DNA from: an uncultured Clostridia bacterium
GTDB taxonomy: Bacteria; Bacillota; Clostridia; Saccharofermentanales; Saccharofermentanaceae
DNA length: 64,000 nucleotides
Reading direction: 5' to 3'
NCBI GenBank assembly: GCA_946403085.1
Contig: CAMIYM010000013.1
Location: 1-64,000, forward strand
This document shows positions 21,050-29,470 of the stretch, piece by piece. The translations under genes were made by a program, and so were the position numbers. Positions within the stretch are counted from its first letter, which is position 1, and every line of letters begins with the position of its first letter. Under the pieces are notes generated by a model that worked only from the letters and a program-made list of their open reading frames with translations, ran no database searches and had not been told where the DNA came from.

Positions 21050-22498
21050 TCATCTTACTGTAGCAATTTCTTCACCTTTGATAAAAGAGCCAAGCAACGG
21101 AGCAGACTCAAAACATGATGGATATCTATAATCCCGATATCTTTTTGTCTGCATGTTTTCTTCTATATCCATAAACTGACTTATAAAACTCTCAATCGTA
21201 TCATGATTAAACAAAGGTAGTATTTTATGCACTTTTTCTTTTGATACTAATAATCGAGCAAGAATATGAATACTATTATTATAATTGTTATCATAAATGT
21301 ACGAAACAGGAAACCATTCATAATCCGAATTATAGTATTTCCCATATACAGCATAATTAAAGCATAGAAGATCTGCAGCAGTAAAATCAGACTTAGTTAT
21401 AATATTGTTGTCTATGTTGTTAACCCAATAATGGGCTGTTCCTGAATAGTATTTTTTATTGTCTCTTTCGTTAATGGCATTATCAAAACGGCTATGTATA
21501 GATCCGGAATAGAACATAATAAAACTATCTCCTTTTTCTTTGCCATATTTGGGCACATCATAAAAATACGTCCTCCCTAAAATATAGCCTATACCTGCAT
21601 ACATTTTTCTTTTTAGCAAATAAGCAATAGTGCTAATAAAGAGTTCATGAATAAAAATTTTTGAAATCTCTGTCTCTAGTGAAGATTGTTTATCAACAGA
21701 ATTGAATGTGCTCTCAAAAAAATCGGCAATGTATTCAGAATAATTATCTACCCATACACATTTAGTCAACAACGTTAAATAATCAGATCTGATTGTTCTT
21801 GTTGAATCATAATGCTTAATGTATTCTTCAGAGGAAGCATTTGAAAATTTATCATCAAGGATACTAGTAATTGCCTCCTTTATCTCAACTAAGTAACTGC
21901 TGAATCTTTCTGAAATTATAATCCGAGGACTTGTTTCTTTCAGCGAATCATATTTAGACAGTGTTTTAGGCGAAAGACTTATTTGCTCATCAACCCATTG
22001 GGGTTTTGTACCTAGTTCTGGAACTTTATACGTATCAACACCATAAAGAGATCTAACGAGGTTTTTATACTGCTCATCGTAGTTATCTTCGATAGAAAGA
22101 TCAAAATGATAACTACCTTTAAGATATATTGGTTTGCAAACTTCATTATTTGCATTTCGTTCAAAAATAATCGGAACAAATTTGTTTTGGTCTACCTTGT
22201 TATATACTTCTTGAGAAATAATCTGAGTTTCGGTGCCAACTCCACCTTGTCTTCCGTCAGCTTTAACAACATAATTCTCATCAAGCAGAATCAGGACATT
22301 AGTTATTGATGGATCGCTTACACTTTTTTCCATGAAGCTATTCATGTCATTTCCAGCTTCAACACTCCATTTATCAATGACAACATCAATGCCATCACTT
22401 TTCAAAGAAGTTGCAAAAGCCAATACTTTCATTTGATAATCCTTAGTTCCCCAAGCATATGAAATGAATACCTTAGGATGTTCAATTCTGTTTTTCAT
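21050..22498 (-). CDS. SEFIR (TIR-like) domain protein
   Basis: 482 residues. The N-terminal 150 residues are a SEFIR/TIR-like fold: 'KVFISYAWGTKDYQMKVL', 'IDVVIDKWSVEAGNDMNSFME', 'SITNVLILLDENYV', 'FVPIIFE'. The C-terminal 330 residues (helical, with aromatic-rich segments) are unrecognised and may sense the trigger. Known bacterial SEFIR defence proteins are activated by infection and deplete NAD+, causing abortive infection; that role is inferred here, not shown. Placed between AlbA_2-type genes in the island. The ORF is complete, with a moderate GGCGG site upstream. Confidence 0.82.
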   Translation of the reverse strand: MKNRIEHPKVFISYAWGTKDYQMKVLAFATSLKSDGIDVVIDKWSVEAGNDMNSFMEKSVSDPSITNVLILLDENYVVKADGRQGGVGTETQIISQEVYNKVDQNKFVPIIFERNANNEVCKPIYLKGSYHFDLSIEDNYDEQYKNLVRSLYGVDTYKVPELGTKPQWVDEQISLSPKTLSKYDSLKETSPRIIISERFSSYLVEIKEAITSILDDKFSNASSEEYIKHYDSTRTIRSDYLTLLTKCVWVDNYSEYIADFFESTFNSVDKQSSLETEISKIFIHELFISTIAYLLKRKMYAGIGYILGRTYFYDVPKYGKEKGDSFIMFYSGSIHSRFDNAINERDNKKYYSGTAHYWVNNIDNNIITKSDFTAADLLCFNYAVYGKYYNSDYEWFPVSYIYDNNYNNSIHILARLLVSKEKVHKILPLFNHDTIESFISQFMDIEENMQTKRYRDYRYPSCFESAPLLGSFIKGEEIATVR

Positions 22499-22579
22499 AT
22501 ATCAATACCGCCTGTTTGCTTTCAAAAACTATTATATGGTTTTGTTTTGCTATCTTTGCATTTTCGAAGTACTGTTTCA

Positions 22580-24154
22580 TTAAACAGAAAACTTATATTT
22601 CCCTTTACCCATTCCTTCTACCGAAACAGTAATCTTAAGTTCCTTTTCCATTCTTTTCAAATATGCAGTAGCCGTTACTTCTGAACACCCCAAGATTTCG
22701 ACCACGCGAGAATTACCGAAAACCTCTGTTCCGACTTCTTCATATATTTTCAATGTGTTTTGCTTTATTTTTTTTGAATACTTTGAATCCAAGATTTTTT
22801 GCTTTATATCTTTGGTTTCATTCTCAATCCAAACATTTTTCTTTGGTTCGGCGCCATGTTTAATCTCATAGTAATCCTCATTTACAGGAATAACAACTGA
22901 AGTAACATTGTCATTGACGTCAAATGACTTATAGTAGAGTTCCGGTGAACCATTTTCACGCATTGATCTTTTGGCTTCTCCTATTCCTGTTCCAAATGAT
23001 TCAATGATGCCTAACGCCTTAAACATATCTCTGATTTCCGGATTTTCCGTGTCTCTTTCGTTAAAGAATGACCGCTCATTCAAATCACTAATACGAATCG
23101 GTGGCAGTGGTTTATTATAATTCACAATATTGATCTGTTTTTCAGATATGTATATTTGAATCGGCTTCCCATTTTCATAATTGTTGTGAACAATTGCATT
23201 GGCTAAGAGTTCTTCCACTGCAACATATGTAAAATTCTCAATTTTGCGGTTCTCCGCAATACCGTCAACACGAACAATCAGCTCGTTTAAGAAATTACTG
23301 TTAATAAACTCAAGTGCAGCATAATACTGTTTCCAAATCGCTCCTTTGAAAACCTTCGATTCCATCTTTCTTTTTGTTCCATACATATCAACAATTAATT
23401 CTGTATAAGAATATGGAATATACTGTTCAGGATGCTCGGAAAACATTAGAACCGCATAGTTCTTGACTCTCTTATCCTCCGGATCGTTTTTATCAATCAA
23501 CACTAGGGTTTTGGCCAGTCTCTTCTTATCCATTCCATCATTGATCTGTCTGGAACTTGTTTTAGAAATGTATTCTCTAAGCAGATCTATATCCAAATCA
23601 TCGATTGAAGCTGTAGAACTGACGATAGAACTATAATGGAAATTCGAAAATTTACGTAACAAATCGTATTCTTCATCAACCCTTGCAAGTCGTGTATCAG
23701 CCTCAATCCTCACATACCTTCCTGGCTTAAGACGTATCTTATTTTCCTTTTCGGCCTTTTCAGTCACCATAAATGGGCCCCCCGCCTGTCTAAGAACGAC
23801 AATTAACAGATAGGAAACTCCATCCACTTTATTTGATATGATTTCAAAAGCAACATGCGGATAAAGAAAAGGTCGTAATGAATTAAGGGTATTCTTACAT
23901 TTTTCAAGACGCCCCTCCGATATTCCTTTTATTGGTAATATCGGAATAGCCTTATTATCATCACTATTCTCTTCTTCCACGCCAATAAAGATAAATTGAA
24001 TATCATTATTGTAGTAATTGTTCCCATACGCACAGATAGTCTTTAGTATCTTATCGAGCTGCTGCTCAGAAGTCTTATACTCAATATATGAACATTCTGC
24101 TGTTCTATTCTTTAGTATTTCATTTGCTTGTTTCATTATCTGTTTATAATCCAT
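22580..24154 (-). CDS. RecG-like AlbA_2/GHKL ATP-binding protein
   Basis: 524 residues from the ATG at 24154, preferred to the longer TTG-start form because CGGAGG precedes it. AlbA_2 domain at about 10-140 ('AECSYIEYKTSEQQ', 'CAYGNNYYNNDIQFIFIGV'); central GHKL-like part 'TYVAVEELLANAIVHNNYENG' and 'ESFGTGIGEAKRSM'; C-terminal winged helix 'VVEILGCSEVTATAYLKRME'. The full architecture of a RecG-like transcription-regulator or defence ATPase. It lies 81 bases upstream of the SEFIR gene on the same strand, so it may regulate or partner it. Confidence 0.83.
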   Translation of the reverse strand: MDYKQIMKQANEILKNRTAECSYIEYKTSEQQLDKILKTICAYGNNYYNNDIQFIFIGVEEENSDDNKAIPILPIKGISEGRLEKCKNTLNSLRPFLYPHVAFEIISNKVDGVSYLLIVVLRQAGGPFMVTEKAEKENKIRLKPGRYVRIEADTRLARVDEEYDLLRKFSNFHYSSIVSSTASIDDLDIDLLREYISKTSSRQINDGMDKKRLAKTLVLIDKNDPEDKRVKNYAVLMFSEHPEQYIPYSYTELIVDMYGTKRKMESKVFKGAIWKQYYAALEFINSNFLNELIVRVDGIAENRKIENFTYVAVEELLANAIVHNNYENGKPIQIYISEKQINIVNYNKPLPPIRISDLNERSFFNERDTENPEIRDMFKALGIIESFGTGIGEAKRSMRENGSPELYYKSFDVNDNVTSVVIPVNEDYYEIKHGAEPKKNVWIENETKDIKQKILDSKYSKKIKQNTLKIYEEVGTEVFGNSRVVEILGCSEVTATAYLKRMEKELKITVSVEGMGKGKYKFSV

Positions 24155-24481
24155 AGTTTCTACCTCCGAATCCAAAGAAATATTACTCTAATCCAAAGTT
24201 TTTGTCAATGAACCCAAGGTGTCGAACATGTGAGCAACAGGCTTATTCTGCCGCATCTGTATCACAAAAATTATCATGTTGAAATCTTACATGTTTTCTT
24301 CGCTTCCTTTACGTAGCATAAAGCCACAGCAAAGAATATATATATTAGAATCCGTGTAGTTTAAAACGAAAACTCGTGCCGCTTGTATCGAAAAGCTGTG
24401 CTGTTCACTCTGGAAGCTTTATGCCGCTGTTAGCGGAATAGATGTGTTGTCAGAGCGAAATTCGCATTAAAGCATTAGATG
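24155..24481. other. Intergenic region without recognised features
   Basis: No ORF of interest on either strand, and no clear terminator hairpin, riboswitch or repeat shared with other parts of the window. It presumably carries the promoter of the gene starting at 24154. Confidence 0.4.
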
Positions 24482-25351
24482 TTACTTATCCAATTTATTA
24501 TTTTTCTCTTCATCCTTAATCCATTCTTCCCAATAAGGAATACATTGAGATTCAAAAAAACCTTCGATTACCGGAGCATCAATAATTCTGCATAATACGC
24601 TTCCAGAACGGGTAAAAATAACACGATCCACAGGAACGCTTGTACAACTTTCAGGAAAAGAAAACTGTTTATCTGAATACGAGGCTACAATAGGAACATT
24701 ATTCAAACTTGTCGCAAAGCCGGTTTTAAATGGACCCAACTCCTGCTTAATCAGTCCGAGGCTTTCTAATCTAAGAAGATTAACAAAATTCAGATTCGTT
24801 TTATAGTAATTTCCTCCACCAAAATCATGAATGATAGGAGCGTAACTCACATCATCTTTACACGAAAAGCATACGGAACACGAACACACTTCGTTAAAAG
24901 CTTTCGCATCTTCTCCATCCATCTGTTCAAGAATAAACAAAAGCGATTTAGGAACCGTATTGGGATTATTACATTCTTCTGCCAATAACTTTCCCCATAT
25001 TACCTGGGCTTGTTCTATAGATACTAGACGGGCCTTATCCATAAACTGGCTAAGCCAGGAAATATCTATATCGTTTGGTCGAGAAGACTCTTTCAGATGC
25101 TCAACTGCAACACTAAGAATGTTCTTTTGATTATAGTATTCTCTAGTGATTCTATTAGCATTACTAATTAGTATGGATTTTTCATCAATAGGAAGATTGC
25201 TCTTTTTAACATCTTCGATGAAGGAATTCCTGGCCATTACTTTGGGATTGTTGTTATATAGCCAACCACATAATTCAGAAATTCTTTCAATTAACGAACA
25301 ACCAATTTGCCCTATTCCAGATATATCAGATAAATTATTGTTTTCGTTCAT
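24482..25351 (-). CDS. DUF2806-family protein
   Basis: 289 residues from the ATG at 25351, which has AGGGAGTG upstream; the track start is nine codons earlier. The central 'ISWLSQFMDKARLVSIEQAQ' followed by 'WGKLLAEE' and a later 'EVCSCSVC' match the DUF2806 pattern (tandem helices with 'W..il..E'). Function unknown; members occur scattered in accessory regions. It starts 31 bases after a 41-residue basic peptide gene and could form a two-gene unit with it. No membrane segments are seen. Confidence 0.7.
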   Translation of the reverse strand: MNENNNLSDISGIGQIGCSLIERISELCGWLYNNNPKVMARNSFIEDVKKSNLPIDEKSILISNANRITREYYNQKNILSVAVEHLKESSRPNDIDISWLSQFMDKARLVSIEQAQVIWGKLLAEECNNPNTVPKSLLFILEQMDGEDAKAFNEVCSCSVCFSCKDDVSYAPIIHDFGGGNYYKTNLNFVNLLRLESLGLIKQELGPFKTGFATSLNNVPIVASYSDKQFSFPESCTSVPVDRVIFTRSGSVLCRIIDAPVIEGFFESQCIPYWEEWIKDEEKNNKLDK

Positions 25352-25382
25352 AACAATACACTCCCTATCTAAACACAATATG

Positions 25383-25508
25383 TTAATGACTTTTCGCTTT
25401 ATGATTAGCCAAAGTCTTCCCGGCTCTGCTTTTTGCAGGCTTCGAAGAATCTTTCTTTGCTAAAGTTTTCGCTGCACTGCCAACCTTGCCACCATGATGT
25501 ACGGCCAT
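25383..25508 (-). CDS. 41-residue Lys/Ser/Ala-rich basic protein
   Basis: Too short for the ORF track. ATG at 25508 with GGAGG eight bases upstream; stop at 25383. The sequence has an internal two-fold pattern: 'GSAAKTLAKK' then 'SRAGKTLANH'. About a quarter of the residues are Lys, with no acidic residue except one Asp. Similar small proteins with repeated 'A(A/G)xxL' motifs occur in accessory regions of many bacteria, without known function. The strong ribosome-binding site and position directly before the DUF2806 gene argue that it is expressed, perhaps as its partner. Confidence 0.65.
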   Translation of the reverse strand: MAVHHGGKVGSAAKTLAKKDSSKPAKSRAGKTLANHKAKSH

Positions 25509-25835
25509 AAGTGTAACCTCCATTGTAATTCTAACCGCTTTTTAACATATACAGAGTAGCAACACAACATGTTCAGTATTACAATTGTAATAAACTGCGG
25601 CTTATTCAAATAAATTGTCCCTATAATTGAATATCTACGTTCATAATAAATCATAGCTCTAGCGAAAACGCCTAAGCATAACCTTCACAAAGTAATATAA
25701 ATAATATATTTATGTCTTCACTATAACTAATCTGGTATCTATCATTTATGTTCTGAAATGCTACCAATTGATTTCTCCTCAGGATAATAAGGTTATGGCT
25801 CTTCAATTATAGAAATATATGCGTCTCTATCACAG
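25509..25835. other. Intergenic region between the agr-linked lipoprotein and the basic peptide gene
   Basis: AT-rich, no convincing ORF. It lies downstream of the agr-type cluster and upstream of the 41-residue gene, so it should hold a terminator and a promoter, but I could not identify either with confidence. Confidence 0.35.
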
Positions 25836-28073
25836 TTACCGCTCATTAATGATTGTCTTGCAACGATTCTCGATAATTTCTATTGTGCTGTTAAGGCTTT
25901 TCTCATTTTTATAATATGGTTCTAATTCTTCTATTATTACCTGGTATATTTGCGTGTCATACGTTGTAGAGCATTCCGCTTTCTCTAACATTTGGATATA
26001 CCTTGCAATATCTTTTTCATTAAGTTCCTTTGAAATATACATGTTCTTCAATGTCTTGTTTGCTTCTTTGACAGCAACTTTGGCATAATCCGCAAACGCC
26101 AATCTGTTAATTGGATTCGCATTTGTCAGTGTTTTTTGTGCCTCGTCCCCAATAGCCGTTCTCAAAAAAGCCCATGCAGCATCAATATCCGATGAGCACG
26201 AAGTTATAGCTATAGTATTAAATACAGATATCATTGGTCCGCGTCCATCAAATGAAGGAGCTCCATAAATATCCACTTCAGAAGTAAAGTCTACAGTATT
26301 GATCAGATCATAATAAATATCATTAAGGATAACCCATTCTGCTTCTAAGTTATCCTGAGAAGATGTGTATGCTTCTTCACTAATATTGTTTTTCGAATAC
26401 TCAGCAAGAGCGCGGAATTCATTTGTATCGATTTTTATTGAGTCCTGGGATACAAAGGAATCCTTCATGGAACAAAACAGAAAACGAAAATACTGCTCGC
26501 GATTATTTCCTATACTGATAGGATCAAAACCACTACATCTACTGCTTATGAATTCCTGATACTCTTCAAATGTAAATCCCTTTTTCCCAATTGGGACATT
26601 GTTTTTATCTGTGACAATTCCCAAGACATTCATTGTTAATGGAATCTGATATAGTTTTCCAGCAGTAGCAAAAGCGTCTAGAGCATTTTCAAAATAATCA
26701 GTCCTTTTTATTCCTTCTTTACCGTCAATATACGGATATAGATCTATCAGAAATTCTTCTGCATTAAGCTGTGTTGTATCGCCAAGGCCAATAACTATAT
26801 CAGGTCCAATACCATTTCGAATATCAACAGTTAACTGATTGGTAACTAATGTAGCCGTATCAGTCAATGATGAATTAGTTTGATAGTAGTCCGGCAATTC
26901 GAAATGCTCTATATCATATCTGGTGGAAACATAAGCAAAATAATCATTATTAGTATGATTGAATATGCGTTGTGATTCACCAATAATCGGATACATCCCC
27001 CATATAGGTGCTATTTCAATAATCTTTTTTCCAATATGAGGATTAGTTTTTGCCTTCTGAAGAACGATCAGTTTGCAGCGGCCACCAACTTCATTACCGG
27101 AAGCGCTAAGATCAAGTATCACTGTTTTCTCTGAACTGATATACGTCAGCCATCCATCACAAAGTGAATAAAGATTATAGTCTGTATAATTAAGATCTTG
27201 TATTACAGTTTCTTTTTTATCATCAATATCATATTGTCGTATTTCAGTTCCGGTTTTTGTTATTATCTTGTTTCCATAAACAGTTCCCGAAGGCTTGTAA
27301 AGAGAAAGTTGTTCGTCCGTCATTTCTATTTTTGTTGACTTACCAGAAGCAAGATCTAACGAGTAATACGCCCCCATCTCCTCTTGATATATCAGGTGTT
27401 CTTCACTTAGATCTGCATTAATAACAGATCCATTACATTCAATCTGGATATCATATACAATCTCAAAATCAGAAATCTTGGCAATATTTGTCTTGTAATT
27501 ATTTCCATCAAGCCAATCATATAAAACGAAGTAACCGTCACCTGTATCAAATACTTTCTTAGGAGATACCCCAGGCATGAAACTAGTCTTTGAAAACTCC
27601 TGCTCCTTATTTATCTCTAGCGTGTCAAAATTTAAAGTGTATTTTGAAATTATTGAAGAGCTATCGTCTGACAATATTATGCTAATTCCTCTTTCGTCTT
27701 TACCCATACACTCAGAGATGTACTGTCTTCCTTTTTCAAGTTCATTAAGATCAATACGCTTTATCAGCTTGCCTGAATAATCATATAGTTCTATCAGACT
27801 AAGCAAAATGGAAGTGCCATCTGAACTGAATCCAGATGCATAAACGGCAACAGCAATATAATCATCGCTTATATATTGTGGCTTGACTGAAGAATATGAG
27901 TATTCTTTATTCTGTTTATATTCATCTGCTAAAACAACGAGTTGTCCTTCATAATAAGAAGCGGTGTCTGGAACTTGCTTGGGCGTTTTAATGGTATATT
28001 TGGGCATTTTCCCACATGAACTTATTAGCACCACAATCGCAAAAAGCACCGCAGACAATTTCTTGCACCGCAT
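25836..28073 (-). CDS. Large extracellular solute-binding-type lipoprotein
   Basis: 745 residues. Lipoprotein signal 'AVLFAIVVLISSCGK' with Cys at about 20. The N-terminal half (about 40-380) is beta-rich with repeated 'Y..g.l...' strands, like a propeller. The C-terminal half (about 390-690) resembles family 1 solute-binding proteins ('GPDIVIGLGDTTQL', 'FATAGKLYQIPLTMNVLGIV'). No permease or ATPase gene is next to it, so it is unlikely to be an ordinary importer subunit. It is the last gene of the agr-type cluster and may be a sensor or surface receptor controlled by it. Start supported by GAGGTAAG. Confidence 0.75.
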   Translation of the reverse strand: MRCKKLSAVLFAIVVLISSCGKMPKYTIKTPKQVPDTASYYEGQLVVLADEYKQNKEYSYSSVKPQYISDDYIAVAVYASGFSSDGTSILLSLIELYDYSGKLIKRIDLNELEKGRQYISECMGKDERGISIILSDDSSSIISKYTLNFDTLEINKEQEFSKTSFMPGVSPKKVFDTGDGYFVLYDWLDGNNYKTNIAKISDFEIVYDIQIECNGSVINADLSEEHLIYQEEMGAYYSLDLASGKSTKIEMTDEQLSLYKPSGTVYGNKIITKTGTEIRQYDIDDKKETVIQDLNYTDYNLYSLCDGWLTYISSEKTVILDLSASGNEVGGRCKLIVLQKAKTNPHIGKKIIEIAPIWGMYPIIGESQRIFNHTNNDYFAYVSTRYDIEHFELPDYYQTNSSLTDTATLVTNQLTVDIRNGIGPDIVIGLGDTTQLNAEEFLIDLYPYIDGKEGIKRTDYFENALDAFATAGKLYQIPLTMNVLGIVTDKNNVPIGKKGFTFEEYQEFISSRCSGFDPISIGNNREQYFRFLFCSMKDSFVSQDSIKIDTNEFRALAEYSKNNISEEAYTSSQDNLEAEWVILNDIYYDLINTVDFTSEVDIYGAPSFDGRGPMISVFNTIAITSCSSDIDAAWAFLRTAIGDEAQKTLTNANPINRLAFADYAKVAVKEANKTLKNMYISKELNEKDIARYIQMLEKAECSTTYDTQIYQVIIEELEPYYKNEKSLNSTIEIIENRCKTIINER

Positions 28074-28107
28074 TGTTACTTACCTCACAGTCACTCTTCA
28101 AAGGTAA

Positions 28108-28139
28108 GTCGCCTTGGTCATGACAAACAACAAGGCGAC
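28108..28139 (-). promoter_or_regulatory. Hairpin between the secreted-protein and lipoprotein genes
   Basis: A 9-bp perfect stem GTCGCCTTG / CAAGGCGAC with a 14-base loop. No U-tract follows on the minus strand, so it is more likely an RNA-stability or attenuator element than a simple terminator. It lies 34 bases before the lipoprotein start. Confidence 0.5.
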
Positions 28140-28196
28140 CATTACTCAACAATGAACTCTCTATGTTCAATCAAACCTCTAACTTAGCAACAGCGA

Positions 28197-28565
28197 TTAT
28201 TTCTTTTCTATATAAGCCGCTGCTCCACAAGAACTTGAGCCATGAATCAGTGTGGCTGATACTGTCATGTTTCCGCTAGAACTACTACCTCTAGTAAAAG
28301 TATGTCCTTGACCTGCTGTAAGTGTATAAGTTGTTGCACCAGGAACGTGTAATTCAACCTGACTACTTCCGGTCGATGAACTGCAATAACCATAATACTT
28401 TTTGCTGGTAGCATCTATAGGCTTTTCCGAATAAGTTACATTGCCAACACTAGTACCTGTATAGTGCAAACTGAAATTAACCTTTGTAGCCGCAAACGAT
28501 GATAATGAAAACATAGCCAAAACCCCAATTGCTAATGCACTAGAAACAAGATATTTAATTTTCAT
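28197..28565 (-). CDS. Small secreted protein linked to the agr locus
   Basis: 122 residues from the ATG at 28565, chosen because TTGGAGG lies eight bases upstream; the track start is seven codons earlier. A classical signal peptide ends near 'SLSSFAA'. The mature part is Ser/Gly/Thr-rich, about 95 residues with two Cys, and beta-like ('KVNFSLHYTGTSVGNVTYSE'). Not recognised. It lies just downstream of agrD on the same strand, so agr control is likely. It may be an exported effector, pseudopilin-like subunit or bacteriocin-type product; none is supported by a motif. Confidence 0.7.
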   Translation of the reverse strand: MKIKYLVSSALAIGVLAMFSLSSFAATKVNFSLHYTGTSVGNVTYSEKPIDATSKKYYGYCSSSTGSSQVELHVPGATTYTLTAGQGHTFTRGSSSSGNMTVSATLIHGSSSCGAAAYIEKK

Positions 28566-28664
28566 CTTACGCCTCCAATAATTCATTGTCAGTTATGTTT
28601 AAATAGTCTGAATATAATTGTTTATATCCACATTGGTCTATACCTCCATAGCCTTCAAACACTG

Positions 28665-28787
28665 TTAGTTCTTCGGTCTCTTGGGCTGATGATAGATAGT
28701 TACACAACCCGGAATCGGTGGATCAATCGTCTGTTTCTTAGCAACAGCTTTGACTGCTTTCAAGACTTTCTTCTCGATAGTTTTCAT
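28665..28787 (-). CDS. agrD: AgrD-type cyclic autoinducer peptide precursor
   Basis: A 40-residue ORF not in the track. ATG at 28787 with GGGAGGG eight bases upstream, overlapping the agrB end by 50 bases in another frame. It has a basic amphipathic leader 'MKTIEKKVLKAVKAVAKK', a core ending 'PPIPGCVTIY', and the tail 'HQPKRPKN'. The order of amphipathic leader, Cys plus four residues, and a charged Pro-containing tail is the AgrD pattern. By analogy the predicted signal is a thiolactone ring of Cys28 to Tyr32 (CVTIY), perhaps with a short N-terminal tail. Its position between agrB and the secreted protein gene supports this. Confidence 0.85.
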   Translation of the reverse strand: MKTIEKKVLKAVKAVAKKQTIDPPIPGCVTIYHQPKRPKN

Positions 28788-29357
28788 TGGCTATCCCTCC
28801 CTTCTTTCGTATTTCTAACAGCATTGAAATTGCACAAACCACAATTCCATAGCTGATATAAAAGCGAATCTTAAGAGGGAAATTGAGTAGCATAAGTAAA
28901 AGCAACACTGATACTTCCAATAGTACTGTCAACCTAGATAACCGTTTTGCTTTTCTATACTCGCAAACACTCCAATCTATGTTGGGGTTGTTGATGGAGC
29001 CGATAATTATCACAATTATTGTTGACATTAACACCCCGCCTTGATAAAACAAAATGCAATTTTTCGCCAGGGAAAATAGTGCTACACCTGAAATTGATAC
29101 TGCTGTGGAAGCAATCAGACAGGTTTCAAATCTTTTGCAGTGAATTCCACCACTATATTTTCTAATAAGAGAAAAAGAAACAACAAAATTATTTCCAAAA
29201 GTCGATTCAGAATCAAAGCAAGCAGCAAAATAGTGGCATAAGAGATAATCTTTTCGAGCAATATCTGAACGCCATAGATATACTCTTCGGCATCATTTTT
29301 CGAAATCAGATTTGCCATCATCATTCTGGCTACTATTTTTGAAGCAACCTGATCCAT
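28738..29357 (-). pseudogene. agrB: AgrB-family peptidase gene with a frameshift
   Basis: The first part starts at the ATG at 29357 (GGGGGC upstream): 'MDQVASKIVARMMMANLIS' and transmembrane 'IISYATILLLALILNRLLEII'. The AgrB catalytic region is in another frame: 'RKYSGGIHCKRFETCLIAST' carries the conserved His and Cys, followed by further membrane helices to 28738. The switch needs a -1 shift within the T-rich run around 29160-29185. Joined, the product is about 206 residues, normal for AgrB, which trims AgrD and forms the thiolactone. As sequenced, only a 60-80 residue fragment would be made. An inactivating indel, a programmed shift or a sequencing error are all possible. Confidence 0.85.
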
Positions 29358-29435
29358 CTTTTGCCCCCTGTGACAGTATCTCTGTGTACGATATAGCACA
29401 GGCAAAAATGGAATAAAACCAGCTTGCCAATATTT

Positions 29436-29467
29436 GGCAAGTTTGGTTGAAATTAGGCAAGTTTGGT
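29436..29467 (-). promoter_or_regulatory. LytTR-type direct repeat upstream of agrBD
   Basis: Two identical 12-base units, ACCAAACTTGCC on the minus strand, at 29467-29456 and 29447-29436, a 20-bp period (two helical turns). Known AgrA and VirR sites are direct repeats with nearly this spacing. They lie between the agrC stop and the agrB start. A -10-like TATAT preceded by TGTGC lies downstream near 29385-29390. Likely the autoregulatory AgrA site of agrBD. Confidence 0.7.
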
Positions 29468-29470
29468 GTC

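Noticed and set aside
29115-29405. 96-aa and 104-aa track ORFs as two separate small membrane proteins
   Set aside because: Together they form one AgrB when a single-base frameshift is allowed, with the catalytic motif in the second frame.
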